Source: Peribolospora baueri (lineage: Eukaryota > Basidiomycota > Peribolosporomycetes > Peribolosporales > Peribolosporaceae). Taken from it: a DNA stretch of 64,000 nucleotides. Location: positions 124,001 to 188,000 of the forward strand of contig JAMDHS010000003.1 in assembly GCA_029717555.1 (NCBI GenBank). Direction: 5' to 3'. Within the stretch, counting starts at the first letter, position 1. The number at the start of each line of letters is the position of its first letter. The position numbers and the translations under genes are program-made. This document shows positions 1 to 10,702 of the stretch, piece by piece. Under the pieces are notes generated by a model. The model was not told the origin of the DNA. It worked only from the letters and a program-made list of their open reading frames with translations, and did not search any database.

Positions 1-87
1 GCGAACACACGAGATGAGCAAGAACGACCCCGTCAACCCTCCTCTCCCTTCCCATCTCCTCAACCACCCGCCCTTTGTCCCTCCGAA

Positions 88-2688
88 ATGCTCGACCATT
101 TCTCCATATTCACCAGAGGCGGCATAGTCCTCTGGTCCCGCTCCTTCACCCCTTCGGCAGAGGTCAACAACCCCGTCAACGCCCTCGTTCGCCACGCGCT
201 CATAGAGGAGAAAGGGGCAGACGGCAGGCTCGACACGGAGGGATACGCGATTCGGTGGACTTTCGCTAACGAGCTCGAGCTCATCTTTGTTGTGAGTGCT
301 CCTTGGTCTTTCCGCCTCGTCCCAGTTTGGTCCGGGTGCCGCCAGTGCTAGCCCAGCGGGCTGGCCCGACTTGGAACCGTATTGCTGACGTGTTGTCCCC
401 CTCCCCCGTCTCCTCCATATGTCGCACTTTTCGTCCTAATGCAGGCGGTTTATCAACGCATCCTTCAACTGACATACATCCCCGATCTTCTCGCCTCGGT
501 CAAGGAGCTTTTCATAAACCTCTTCCAGCCATTCCTCACCACCCTTCTAGCATCCAGCTCCGGCAAGCTTCTACCCCATTCCTCAGCTGGAGGGGCGAAA
601 GATGGCGTAAGGGTAATGTTCAGTAAGGGCGAGTTTGCCCAGGCGCTCAAGAGCTGGGAGGGTTTGTTTGATGACCTTCTGCGCAAGCTCGAGGTCGCAA
701 GCGCTCAGATAAAGAAGAGGGGAAAGAGGCCTGTCGATGGAGTCAACGTGTCAGCTGGTCAGCCGCCTTATGCCGTCTCGTTGCCTACTCCTGGTGAGTG
801 GGGATCTGCTCTTCTGGGAATGTATGCTCTTGGTGCTTGCGTGAGCTAAAATACGCTCGTGCCGGTTCGTCTGACGACCATATCCGCTCCCCACGTTTCC
901 TTGACTTCTTGCCTTGATGGACCTTGCCTATTGTTACAAAGATCTTCCAGCTGCTCCAACGTCATCTTCCTCCGATGCCGCCGAAATAGCCCGAAACGTC
1001 GAGGCTCTCAAAAGCAGGCTTAAAGCCGGGGGTGGGCCTGGAGGGAGGAGGGGAAAGGGAGGGAAGGGAGCGGCGAGCGACGCGAGTCGTCCGGGAAGTG
1101 GTCATGGAAGCAGGTGAGTTCTGGTCTTTCGGGTCTCACCAGCAGAGGGTTTTACTCAGTCCCTGTTTCTCATGTCTTTGTCTTGAAAGCGGTTTGGATG
1201 GGGGGGGAAAGCGCAAGGCTGTTAAGGAGATGCGCAAGTGGGACGACTCGAAGGTGACGACGGCGGACATGGCCTCGCTTGACTTTAGCACCGGTGCCGG
1301 TTCGAGCAACGTCTCGACGCCTGAGGTGGAGAAGGAGGCGAGGGATCTGGAAGGGTTGGTTGACAAGCGAAGTTATGGTACTCGTTCGGGTAATGGTCTC
1401 TACGAGGTTGCCGACATAGAGGATGGAGGGGACGGTGATGACGACGACGACGACGGCGATACGGCCTCAACTGCACAGGGAGGTTTTCTTTCTCGCCTCA
1501 ACGGCGCTTCTTCTTCCAAGGCGACGCCCGCCAAATCGTCATCGGGAATCGGCGCCTTCTTGTCCCGCATCATGGGCTCCGCCACCACCCTCACAGCCGC
1601 GGACTTGGAACCAGCTTTGGCGGCGATGGAAGAGCACCTCATGCGCAAGAATGTGGCCAAGGACATTGCAGAAAAGATCTGCGACTCGGTGGCGAAGGGT
1701 CTCGTCGGCAGGGAGGTGTCTGGCTACGGGGCCACGAAGCGCGAAGTCCGCGCTGCGCTCGAGAAGAGCATAACGAGGATCCTCACTCCCAGGACGAGCA
1801 CCGATATCCTCCTCGAGATCGACCGCAAGCGCCGCTCCAGCGCGAACAAATCCGCTCTCGGGGCCACCGCTGACCCTTACACGATCGCGTTCGTAGGGGT
1901 CAACGGCGTGGGAAAGTCGACGAACCTGAGCAAGGTGTGCTTCTGGCTCCTCCAGAATGGCCACCGCGTGCTTATCGCCGCCTGCGACACCTTCCGCTCC
2001 GGCGCCGTGGAGCAGCTTCGGGTGCATGTGCGCAATCTCGGACAGCTGGAGCGGGAGATGGGCATGAAGGGCGGGGAAGGGCAGAGGATCGAGCTGTACG
2101 AGAGGGGCTACGGCAAGGACGCGGCTGGGATTTGCAAGGATGCAGTGGCGTACGGCAAGAGCAAGGGCTTTGACGTCGTATTGATAGACACGGCTGGGAG
2201 GATGCAGGACAACGAACCATTGATGAGGGCATTGGCCAAGGTGAGCCGCGGCAGCTAAAGGAGCATTCCAAAGGTTCTTTGACTCATTTCCATTTTTCTC
2301 AACCGAAGCTCGTCTCGGTCAACTCTCCAGACAAGATCATCTTCGTAGGCGAAGCGCTGGTCGGGAACGAAGCAGTAGACCAGCTTAGCAAGTTCGACAA
2401 GGCCTTGCGCGACTTTTCTGGCGTCAGCAAGCCGAGAGGCATCGATGGCATGCTGCTCACAAAGTGGGACACTATCGACGACAAGGTCGGCGCCGCGCTC
2501 AGCATGACCTATACCACGGGGCAGCCCATCTATTTTGTCGGCGTTGGTCAGGTGAGCGGTGTCCTTTGAGCCCGGAAAGGCGCGAGTCAATGCACTTACT
2601 CGGCTCCGGCATTGCCTCCTGCCAGACATATACCGACCTCCGCGCTCTCAAGGTCTCCCACGTCGTCAACGCTCTGCTTAGAGATTGA
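88..2688 (+). CDS. SRP101: Signal recognition particle receptor subunit alpha (SRX + NG GTPase)
   Basis: Alpha subunit of the SRP receptor, which docks ribosome-SRP complexes at the ER membrane and releases the nascent chain to the translocon through paired GTPases. Proposed exons: 88-291, 445-793, 942-1113, 1190-2240, 2309-2551, 2626-2688; phases agree and give 693 aa. The N-terminus ([16 protein letters not shown]) is the SRX domain that binds the beta subunit. A charged Gly/Lys/Asp-rich linker follows, then the NG domain: P-loop [10 protein letters not shown] near residue 475, [22 protein letters not shown], and TKWD for guanine specificity. The C-terminus ends in the family helix ([14 protein letters not shown]). 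The first ATG follows a 5' stretch with no other in-frame start. Identity is firm; exon 3, in the low-complexity linker, is the least certain. Confidence 0.95.
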
Positions 2689-2970
2689 GCACGCGCGCGC
2701 GCACGAACACAAGGCCCATATTTTATTGTACATGTTGCTTTGGCTATGTTTGTCGAAATGAAGACGCGAATGAAGACGTCGCAGACGTACGGTTCCCGGC
2801 GGGACGGTTTTCGAGAGACGTTCCACGGCTTTCGTTCCTGCCGCGCGTGTACTCGTTGCAAGGGCAAGGCGGTCGGTTGGTACAGTATGGTGAGGGTGGT
2901 TAGACGGGTTTGCGAGCAAAGAGAAACGCTAGGACAACATGGAAGCTTTAGACGGGTGCAACATGCACAT

Positions 2971-3075
2971 GGGACTGTGGTTTAGTGGTATAATGCGTTC
3001 TTAGGGTTGTCAGAAGCACTACGAGTGCGACGGTCAGTTTGGACGAGGTCCTGGGTTCGATTCCCAGCAGTCCCC
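2971..3075 (+). tRNA. tRNA-Pro (anticodon AGG) with a 33-nt intron
   Basis: The 7-bp acceptor stem GGGACTG/CAGTCCC (2971-2977 with 3068-3074) closes the molecule. Box A is at 2978-2988 and box B (GGTTCGATTCC) at 3054-3064. The anticodon stem CGTTC (2996-3000) pairs with GGACG (3041-3045), including one G-U pair. The loop reads TT-AGG-G, putting anticodon AGG at 3003-3005. The bases 3007-3039 are left over and form an intron one nucleotide 3' of the anticodon, the canonical place for nuclear tRNA introns. A T4 Pol III terminator lies at 3079-3082. The gene sits between the SRP receptor terminator and the next gene's promoter. Confidence 0.93.
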
Positions 3076-3361
3076 ACCTTTTCTTTCCCTTTTCTCGGAA
3101 ATTCTTGCTAATTTTTTTGCTCAGCATAAGCATAGGTTTCAGCAAGAGGTGCCCCGGCGATATTGCCTACGAATGCAGCAGGTGTGAATCTTACCTGGGA
3201 CTCCTTTTTGTCGCTCCAAGTGGGACGAACCGCCCGTAGGCAGAACGTGACGATCTGCCGCAGTGATTTCTTCTTGCGGTGATCGTGTCTCCTCAGGTCT
3301 GTCCTTCCCGACCGCCTGCTGTTTCCGTCGACGTCGATCCAACAGTCGTCGCTATACCAAG

Positions 3362-4459
3362 ATGTTATCGTCAACGTCCAGAGCTACCGTCTTCGCGCTC
3401 TCATTACGAGCTTCTCCCCTCGCCCAGCCGAGCAGGAACAGCGTCAGGAGGGCATTCGCGGCCGCCGATGGGCTGCAGACTGATGCTGGGGCGTCCCGGC
3501 GCCTCTTGAGGACCTCCGCCCCCGCCTTTGTCGCCCAGCCCTCGCCGCCTTCGCCCAGCGCTCCCGAGTCATCCAAACCCGACGGTCCCAAGGCGTCTCC
3601 CCCGCCGGCTGGGCGGAATTACTCACCCCTGACCGTCTCTGTCGTGCGCGGCATGGCGTTGCTGATGGGCTACAAATCGCGCACTTCGACGGCTATCCGT
3701 GTGACGAGCGATTTGTACGACAGGTGTGCGGAGAGGGCAGAGATGGAGGCACAGTTCTTCTACAAAGGTAAGCTGGCCGAGGGCCTTGACCAATCTCGAC
3801 GGACAGCTGATTTTTTTGCCCCATTTCTTCCAGAATGCGGCCTCCCCGAATCGTACCAGACTTGGTTCCAAATCACCAACCTGCACGTCTGGCTCCTCCT
3901 CGTCCGTTTCCGCTCCATGCCCAAGCCGCTGGCACGAGTGTACACGCAAGAGCTCGTCAACCACTTTTTCCTCGACGCCGAGCACAGGATGAGGCAAAAG
4001 TTTGGTGTTACGACCAGCAGGCTCGTCAAGGGATACATGAATGAAATGTTCGAGCAGCACAGAGGCGCCGTTGTTGCTCTCGACGAGGGGTTGGCCGCCG
4101 GTGACGCCGTGTTGGCCACCGCGCTGTGGAGGAATCTTTGGGGAGCTGGGTGGGGTACCGTCGGCGGAGTGAAGAGCAAGGCCAAGGGCGTGGACAGCGG
4201 CGATGGAGTGGGCGAGGCCGAGGTGACAACCGAGGACTCTCGCGCCGGTGAGGAGGCGGCGGAGGCGGCGTCACTGGGGCCTCAAGTCGACCCGTCCCTT
4301 CCTCCCGAGTTCGCCTTTCCCATCATACTCTCCCGGCTCGTCGAGTTCCTCCGCAAGGAGACGTACCGGCTTCAGGCCCTCAGCGACGACGACGTTAAAA
4401 TGGGGAGGCAGCCGACGCCGGCCGGGGACATGAACCTGGCGAGCTTCGGCAAGGTGTGA
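3362..4459 (+). CDS. CBP3: Mitochondrial ubiquinol-cytochrome c reductase assembly chaperone (CBP3/UQCC1)
   Basis: Assembly factor for cytochrome b of complex III, working at the mitochondrial ribosome exit in fungi. Exons 3362-3767 and 3834-4459 give 343 aa. The start ATG opens an Arg/Ser-rich, acid-poor presequence (MLSSTSRATVFALSLRAS) typical of matrix import. The chaperone domain begins around residue 105 and contains CGLPESYQTW, ITNLHVWLLLVRFR and the helical stretch NHFFLDAEHRMRQKFGV, all family signatures. The intron is 66 nt, a multiple of three, and has no stop in frame, so retention would still translate with 22 extra residues between YK and ECGLP. An acidic Ala/Glu-rich insertion sits before the last conserved helices. 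Confidence 0.93.
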   Translation: MLSSTSRATVFALSLRASPLAQPSRNSVRRAFAAADGLQTDAGASRRLLRTSAPAFVAQPSPPSPSAPESSKPDGPKASPPPAGRNYSPLTVSVVRGMALLMGYKSRTSTAIRVTSDLYDRCAERAEMEAQFFYKGKLAEGLDQSRRTADFFAPFLPECGLPESYQTWFQITNLHVWLLLVRFRSMPKPLARVYTQELVNHFFLDAEHRMRQKFGVTTSRLVKGYMNEMFEQHRGAVVALDEGLAAGDAVLATALWRNLWGAGWGTVGGVKSKAKGVDSGDGVGEAEVTTEDSRAGEEAAEAASLGPQVDPSLPPEFAFPIILSRLVEFLRKETYRLQALSDDDVKMGRQPTPAGDMNLASFGKV

Positions 4460-4866
4460 ACGCGGTGGGCCAGCGGCTCGAACTGGAGTGCACGTGTTGA
4501 CTAGGGCCGATAGGAACGAAGGGAACACGATCCTCCAGGTCGCCACGCGACAAAACGGCGGACGCACAGCGAAACGATGGTCAATCATCGCCTAGCGGAA
4601 TCGTACAGGCAGGTGCTTTTAGTGTGAAGGGATCGACACGAGCAGATGCGAAGGGATGATGCGGGTGACAGGAGGGAGAAGAACGGGCAGAACGGAAAGA
4701 GAGGAGTAGACAGAAGAATGGAGGGCGCGAAAGAGAGCGAAAAACATGACTCCTCGGTACTGTCGCCCGCTAAAGCTGCAAACACCTCGTCCCGCGCCTA
4801 TTGAACCTCCCACCACCCCTCACCCGCCCTCAACTACCAGGGGCGGTAAAATTGAAACTCTTCCTC
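4460..4866. other. Convergent intergenic region CBP3/GIS2
   Basis: This holds the 3' ends of two genes that face each other. I see no ORF with family character and no RNA gene, only mixed-composition 3'-UTR-like sequence. Confidence 0.6.
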
Positions 4867-6406
4867 TCACGCAGCGAAACCGGCAGTGTCGCCACCGGCG
4901 GCGTTCGGGCAGTCGCGAGCGAGGTGGTCGCCCGACCCGCACGAGTAGCAGGAGCGCGAGGCAGGAAGAGAGCAGTCGCGGCTGATATGACCGCTCTGAA
5001 GTTGCGCGGAAGAGAAAAAAAGAGATCAGCTTCGCCCGCCCTTCCAAAGCGGTGGCGAACGACAACTGGCTTACCTGGCCGCAGTTGTAGCACTTGGGGC
5101 CGGCCGCGCCATTGGCGGAAACGCAGTCGCGGGCGAGGTGGCCGACACCGCCGCAGTTCTGTAGAATCCAGGCGAAGACAAACGTGGAGATGGGAGGTCA
5201 GGGAGCTGCTACGGACGCTCTCTGCAAAGGGCGGGGGTTATGAAGGCAACCCACGTAGCAAGTCTTGCCGCCGCCGCCGCCGCCGCCGCCGAAAGAGCCG
5301 CCGCCGAAGCCGCCACCGTAGCCGCCACCGCCACCGTAGCCGCCGCCGTAACCGCCGGCACTCTCAGGGCAAGCACGGGCAATGTGTCCGGGCTTGCCGC
5401 ACTTGTAGCATTCTCCGCCGCCACCGCCGAAGCCGCCGGCAGGAGCCTGCGGGCACTCACGGGACTGGGAGCCAAAGAGGGAAGCGGGCTTCATCAATAC
5501 GCCGAAGCAAGCGGAGGAGGATACAAATCGAACATACGATGTGACCCTCCTGACCGCATCGGTAGCACGCCTTGGGCTTGGCCTCGTTCGTGCACTGAGC
5601 GGAAATGTGCCCTTCGGAACCACAGTTGTAGCTGCCATGAGCAAGAATAAGCCAAATTAGACTCGATCGATACAAGTTTAGGGATATTTGGATAGCCTCC
5701 TTTAGGTAGGGAGGGCCTTTGGGTTCAAGCCGTCGTCACGGGCAACCCACCAGGTGGGCACGCCGGCCTTGGGGCACTGAGCGGCCTGATGGCCGACTGT
5801 TGGTGCCGTTTTACACGCGAGAACGACAGGCGAACGAGGGCACAGCGTGTGCGCGGGAGACGGCAAGAACGGGTGTCATGTTGGTATATTGAGGTATGAT
5901 GACGCGATGTGTATTGATATGTCCCCCGGTCATCAACGACGACGACGACGACCCCCGATAACGACGGCGACATGTAGGCAGGGAAAGCAATGATTTCGAC
6001 GATATAGACGCCCGTCAGCTCCAACAAACTCTCTCTCGCCCACGACTGCGCCACACTGAAGAACAATAAAGCATGAGGCGAGCGCACGGAAAGATTCGCG
6101 AAGCAAATCCGCCGGCTTAAATGCGTCGCTTCGACCAGTCATCGCGAGCTCACGCTCCGCGAAATGGAGTAAGGAAGAGGACCCGATCGCCGACACAAGG
6201 TCGACTCAAAGGTACGAAGAGGAAGGAGGAAAAGAAACGCCAACGATCAAGCTCAAAAACACTGACAGCCTCCACAGTTGTAGCATCCACGTCCGGCCAC
6301 TGTGAAAGAGAAGGAAAGACGAGCAAACGCTTGATGGTCAGGGCAGGAGCTCATCTGAGGACTCTGAGGACAAGGGTGGTCGTCGGCAGGCGGGGAATCA
6401 CTCACT
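4867..6406 (-). CDS. GIS2: CCHC zinc-knuckle RNA/ssDNA-binding protein (GIS2/CNBP), start codon split by an intron
   Basis: Cytoplasmic nucleic-acid-binding protein of the CNBP family, linked to translation and mRNP granules. The coding exons, in transcript order, are 6406 (one base), 6267-6299, 5751-5796, 5538-5631, 5255-5464, 5075-5158 and 4867-4995, giving 198 aa. Seven CX2CX4HX4C knuckles are present, for example CYNCGGFGHQAAQC and [14 protein letters not shown], the same number as human CNBP and yeast Gis2. A Gly/Tyr/Phe-rich RGG-like linker lies between knuckles four and five. The first coding exon begins TGGCCGG after a CAG acceptor, and the upstream exon ends ...CAGAA before GTGAGT. 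Splicing therefore joins A to TG and creates the ATG. The second intron (5797-6266, 470 nt) is long for this locus. Every internal intron interrupts a knuckle. Confidence 0.92.
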
Positions 6407-6736
6407 TCTGATTTATGCTGTTCTGACAAAGGTAAAGAAGGGGGCTGTCTGTGTGAAGGGAAGATTTCAGCATGGAGCGGCTGTGAGAAAGGTACGCCTA
6501 CCCTACGTCTGTCCGGCCAAACAAAGCGAAAGGCACACACCTGCCTGTTTGGAGTGAACAGTCGGTCGAAGTGGTTGAATCGACCGGATGTGTACGAAGA
6601 CGGCGAGGCGAAAGTTTTTCGAGCCTGGGAATTTCGATGCGCCGCAGTCTGATCCTTCTCGTACGGCGGCTGCAGGCGTCTCAGGCGGATCTGGTCGAGC
6701 TTCACCGTGATCTCTACCCGCGCGGCGTCCGTGAAC
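6407..6736. promoter_or_regulatory. Divergent promoter, GIS2 (-) / nucleoside hydrolase (+)
   Basis: About 330 bp separate the split GIS2 start from the nucleoside hydrolase ATG. It must hold both promoters and the GIS2 5' leader exon, which abuts 6406. No TATA element or repeated motif stood out. Confidence 0.6.
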
Positions 6737-8447
6737 ATGCCTCATAAACTCATCATCGAGTGCGTTGAAAGGGCTTGCCGATGCGAGACGGCCCTCTTGT
6801 TTGATTGTCTCTGAGGCTTACTTGACCATCTGACCTCTGTCGTCTTCTTCGCGCGCATGGACACCCCCCCTCTCTTCTTGCGCTTCGGGCGTCTGATGAT
6901 CCTCTTCTTCTTACTCTCTCGTCCATGTCCCTGACCCAAAGCTGCGATCCTGGTGTTGACGACACTCTTGCCATTCTGTTGGCCTTTGCATCTCCCGAAG
7001 TAGAGCTTGAGGTGATCCAACTCGTCTTTGCGAAATAACCCTCAGGACAGCGAAAGCTTAGACCCTATCGTCGTTTCTACAGGCCATCACTGCCGTCCAC
7101 GGCAACACCGATGTGGACGCCGGTTATGCGAATATTCTCCGCATCGCAAAGGTTCTAAGCGAGCATCTCGAACGCTCTTCTCCTTCAGAGCGAAAGCGTT
7201 TCGTAAACTTCGCGCAAGGCAAGAAGCCAGTGGTGGCCAGGGGCGCGGCTCAGCCGATCGGGGGAGATGCTTTCACAGCTTCCTATTTCGTGAGTCGATC
7301 AGGGTGACGAAGGTGGGCTAAACCTGACGGACAGCACCTTTCCCCTTTGACGCGACGTTCCAGCATGGCAAGGACGGCCTCTCTGGCGTCTCCGCTTTCG
7401 AGCCTTTCTCCCTCCCCGACCATCTTCGTACGTCATCGCCCCACCTCGACATCAGCCCGTTGCCCTCCCACCGAGTGATCTTGTCCATCCTCGCGTCCAA
7501 TCTTCCTGGAACAGTATCTATCGCCGCTATAGGCCCCCTCACGAACCTAGCTTTGGCACAACGCGAGGATCCGGCCATTTTCGCTCGCGTAGGCTCCATT
7601 TCCGTCATGGGCGGCGCACTCGACGTGCCGGGCAACACGACGGCCGTGGCCGAGTTCAACTGGTTCGCTGACCCTTTCGCAGCCAGGCAGCTATGCAACG
7701 TAAAACCGAGGCTGGCCATCGTTCTCGTCCCCCTCGACATCACCACATCTCACAGCGTGCCATTCCATAAACTCGTCGACACCAAATCGCCGTCGCCATC
7801 ACTTCTACGAGCCTTCGTGAGCTCATTCCTCCAATCTCCTCGCCAGTTCATGAAGAAGCACGGAGAGCCGGACGCATTCCAGTGCCACGATCCCTTGGCG
7901 GTCGCGTACGCCATCTTCAACCCTCCTCGCGCGACAATGATGGACGGAGAGGCAACGGTGAAGGATGGGAAGTTGGAGGGAGGTTGGAAGGTCAGGAGAC
8001 GTAAATTTGGCGTAGAAGCGTCTGGAGAGCTGACTAGGGGGATGTGTGTCGTAGAGTGAGCGACCCGGGACGGGATTGGACTGGCAAGGCGTGGTAGGCA
8101 GAAGACCGCCCGGTGGCGAAGCTGTCACTGATCCTCCTTGCTCCCTTCGTCCAATCACCAGCCGCCGATACCCAGTAGACTCCACTTCCGCAAGCCTCTC
8201 CTCCAAAGAAGGTATCAACTGCGCACACAAAGCCGCGCGGCTCTCAGCGGGACACGTACCACCCACCCAGGTCGCCGACGCCAATGCTGGGACTCTGCAT
8301 CTGACGAAAGCCAGCCAGGCCACACTGGAAGCAGAAGACGAGCGGCTGGAGTCATCGGAGGAAGATGCGGGCATGGAGGTGCTGGTAGAAACGCCAGGAG
8401 TCGGGGCGTTCGAGCAGCTTTTCTTGGAGAGTGTGTTTGGGGCGTAG
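6737..8447 (+). CDS. URH1: Inosine-uridine-type nucleoside N-ribohydrolase
   Basis: Hydrolyses the N-glycosidic bond of ribonucleosides for salvage. Exons 6737-6759, 6942-7011, 7083-7289, 7364-8055 and 8102-8447 give 445 aa. After MPHKLII the first splice creates DCDPGVDD, the Ca2+/ribose-binding Asp cluster that defines the family. Downstream are ITAVHGNTD, IGPLTNLAL, SVMGGALDVPGNTT and CHDPLAVAYAI, which supplies the active-site His-Asp. The last exon carries an Asp/Glu-rich insert and then the typical tail ending VETPGVGAF...ESVFG. The final intron is only 46 nt; without splicing there the protein would stop about 115 residues early at a TGA that overlaps the donor. The gene name follows yeast usage; substrate preference cannot be told from sequence. 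Confidence 0.9.
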
Positions 8448-8805
8448 CATTTTCGAGAGGATTTTTCCGTGGAATAGCGAAAGGGACTCTGTACTTGAGA
8501 TATGTATGACACGCCCCGTTCACCACCGATGTATGCTTACGTGCTTCTTAGATACCAGAGATAAATAGGTAGGCCGGTACTTCGGCACATCTCTAGAACT
8601 ACGGAATCCACGCACCACTTTTCGGCCATCGGACAGGGACACAAGAAGAAATATCCAGATCGAATGAAGCGAGCAAGATACCTTTCATGGCCGCTAAACG
8701 AGCCAAAATTGGATGCCATGTATCCGGGGCTCTTACTACGCAACACTTTTCAACACGTTACGGATCGCTATCGGCGAAACTGCTAACCACACAGTCACGC
8801 CGAAA
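8448..8805. other. Convergent intergenic region
   Basis: Facing 3' ends of the nucleoside hydrolase and the acyl-CoA synthetase. Nothing beyond 3'-UTR-like sequence is visible. Confidence 0.6.
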
Positions 8806-10702
8806 TCACAACTTGGCGCCCTCTTTGCGAACAAAGGTGGCGGCAATGTTCCTGCGCTGGATCTTGCCGGTGGCCGTCTTGGGGATCGCGTCTGTAATGA
8901 TGACGCGCTCGGGGATCTTGAACTGGATACGAGGGATGGCGAGGGCAGGAGAGCAAGTAAGACAGGTGGTTACAGGAACCTGGAAAGATTACTACCCACC
9001 TTGCTGATCTTTCCCTGCAATTCGTTCTTGATATCCTCTTCCTTGAGAGTTCCCTGCGCCTCCTTCTTGGGTACGACGACGGCCCACACCTTCTCGCCAT
9101 AAGTCTTGTCGGGCACGCCAAATGCCACCGCCTCCCCCACACCCTTCACGCTCAACAATGCGCTGTCCAGCTCGAGCGGGCTGATCTTCTCGCCGCCGCG
9201 GTTGATCAGCTCCTTGATTCGGCCCGTGAGGATCAGATATCCGTCCTTGTCGAGTTTGCCCTGATCACCTGTGCGGAAGAAACCATAGTTCTTCTCCACC
9301 TTGCTGTTCTTGGGACTCACGAACGAGCTCTCGTTCGCCGACGGATTGTTCAGGTAGCCAGGAGTGACGTTTGCCCCGCGAACGCAAACTTCTGCCTCTT
9401 CCGCGTCCTCTCCCTTTTCGTTGAGGATGCGCACCTCGACGCCTTGGCCGAGTCCAACCGTGCCGGGCTTACGAGCGGCGGGGGGAAGAGGGTTGGACGT
9501 CATCTGGTGAGCCGCCTCGGTCATAGCGTACGCTTCCAGGACAGGAGCTTTGAAGGCCTTCTCCAGGGCGTGGAAGGTCGTGGGAGAGAGGGAGGAGGAG
9601 CAGGATCGAATGAAGCGGAGCTTAGGGATGGGATTCGGGTGAGGCGTATTCAAGAGCATCTGGTGAATGGTGGGGACTGCGGGAATGAAAGCAAGAGGGA
9701 TGAGAGCACTGACTACCATGTTCTCAGATAGGGTTCGTGCGCCGCTCACCAGCCGTATACCAGTTCGCGCCGTGGTCCACAACGTCCTTCCAGAATCTGC
9801 TCGCACTGAACCTCGGGGGGATGACAGCAGAACCGCCACTCAACAGAGTTGCGAGCAAACCGCAGAGGAGACCGTGTACGTGGAACAAGGGCATGACGAG
9901 ATAGGTGCGGTCCTTCGGCGTAAGCTTGTAGGTGTTGACGATGTTGCGCATCGTCGTCGTCAGGTTTTTGTGCGTCAAAGGCACGCCTGCATGAAGCGGG
10001 GAATGTTCAACTCGCTGGGAGAAAGAGAGCGTGTGCAACTACAGTCCTGCTCACCCTTCGGGCGGCCAGTCGTCCCGCTGGTGTGCAGGAGCAGCGCGAC
10101 ATCGCTCTGCTCGGGGCTGCGCACTTTCTTGCCGGCGGAGGCAGCAATGCCGCCGCCCCTCCTCAGCTCGATTTTACCCTTGTCGGCATGCCAGATCACC
10201 TCGGCAATGGGAACTCCGAGTTCCTTGGCGGCCTTGACCGCGGCCGAAGCGGATTTTCCGGACAGACCTCCGGCGGGAACGAGGAGAAGCTTAGATGACG
10301 TGTCTTTGAGGTAGAACGACACTTCAGAGGCAGAGTATGCAGGGTTCAAAGGTGCGGCGATGTTCCTGGTTAGAAGAAGGACATCAAGTCCTGTGAGCCA
10401 AAGTAGAATACCAACGACCGAAGCCAGTCGTCGACGCACCTGTCCGCCCCGGTGGCGAGGAAAGCGATGACGAACTCGATGCCATTGATCAGACTGCTGG
10501 ACACGACGTCGCCGGTGTTGAGGCCGTACGAGGAGGCGAGCTGCACTTGGAAGGACTGAACGAGCTCGTGGAGGTGGGAATAAGTGATCGTGACCGCCTT
10601 CTGTCCTTGCTCGACTGAAGGGAGGATGATTGCCGGCGCCTTGGGGTCGAAGCCTTTGCGTCGGCAGAAGACTTCGGTGAGAGTGTACGGGGGGGTGGCC
10701 AT
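8806..10702 (-). CDS. PCS60: Peroxisomal AMP-forming acyl/oxalyl-CoA synthetase (PCS60/AAE3 type)
   Basis: ATP-dependent CoA ligase of the ANL superfamily. Exons in transcript order are 10440-10702, 10055-10365, 9750-9986, 9000-9676 and 8806-8922, giving 534 aa, normal for this group. The P-loop-like AMP motif LLHTSGTTGRPKG is completed across a splice. MPLFHVHGLLCG, AYAMTEAAHQM, FRTGDQGKLDKDGYL and the catalytic-lysine motif KTATGKIQRR follow in order. The last three residues, AKL, fit the PTS1 peroxisome signal. The closest families known to me are yeast Pcs60/Fat2 and plant AAE3 oxalyl-CoA synthetase; the HVHG and C-terminal FKIPERV patterns support this, but the substrate is inference. 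It starts 446 bp from a divergent STB6-like gene. Confidence 0.92.

Noticed and set aside
4801-5544. 247-codon Arg-rich plus-strand ORF
   Set aside because: It is antisense to the GIS2 zinc-knuckle exons and introns, which are firmly identified on the other strand.
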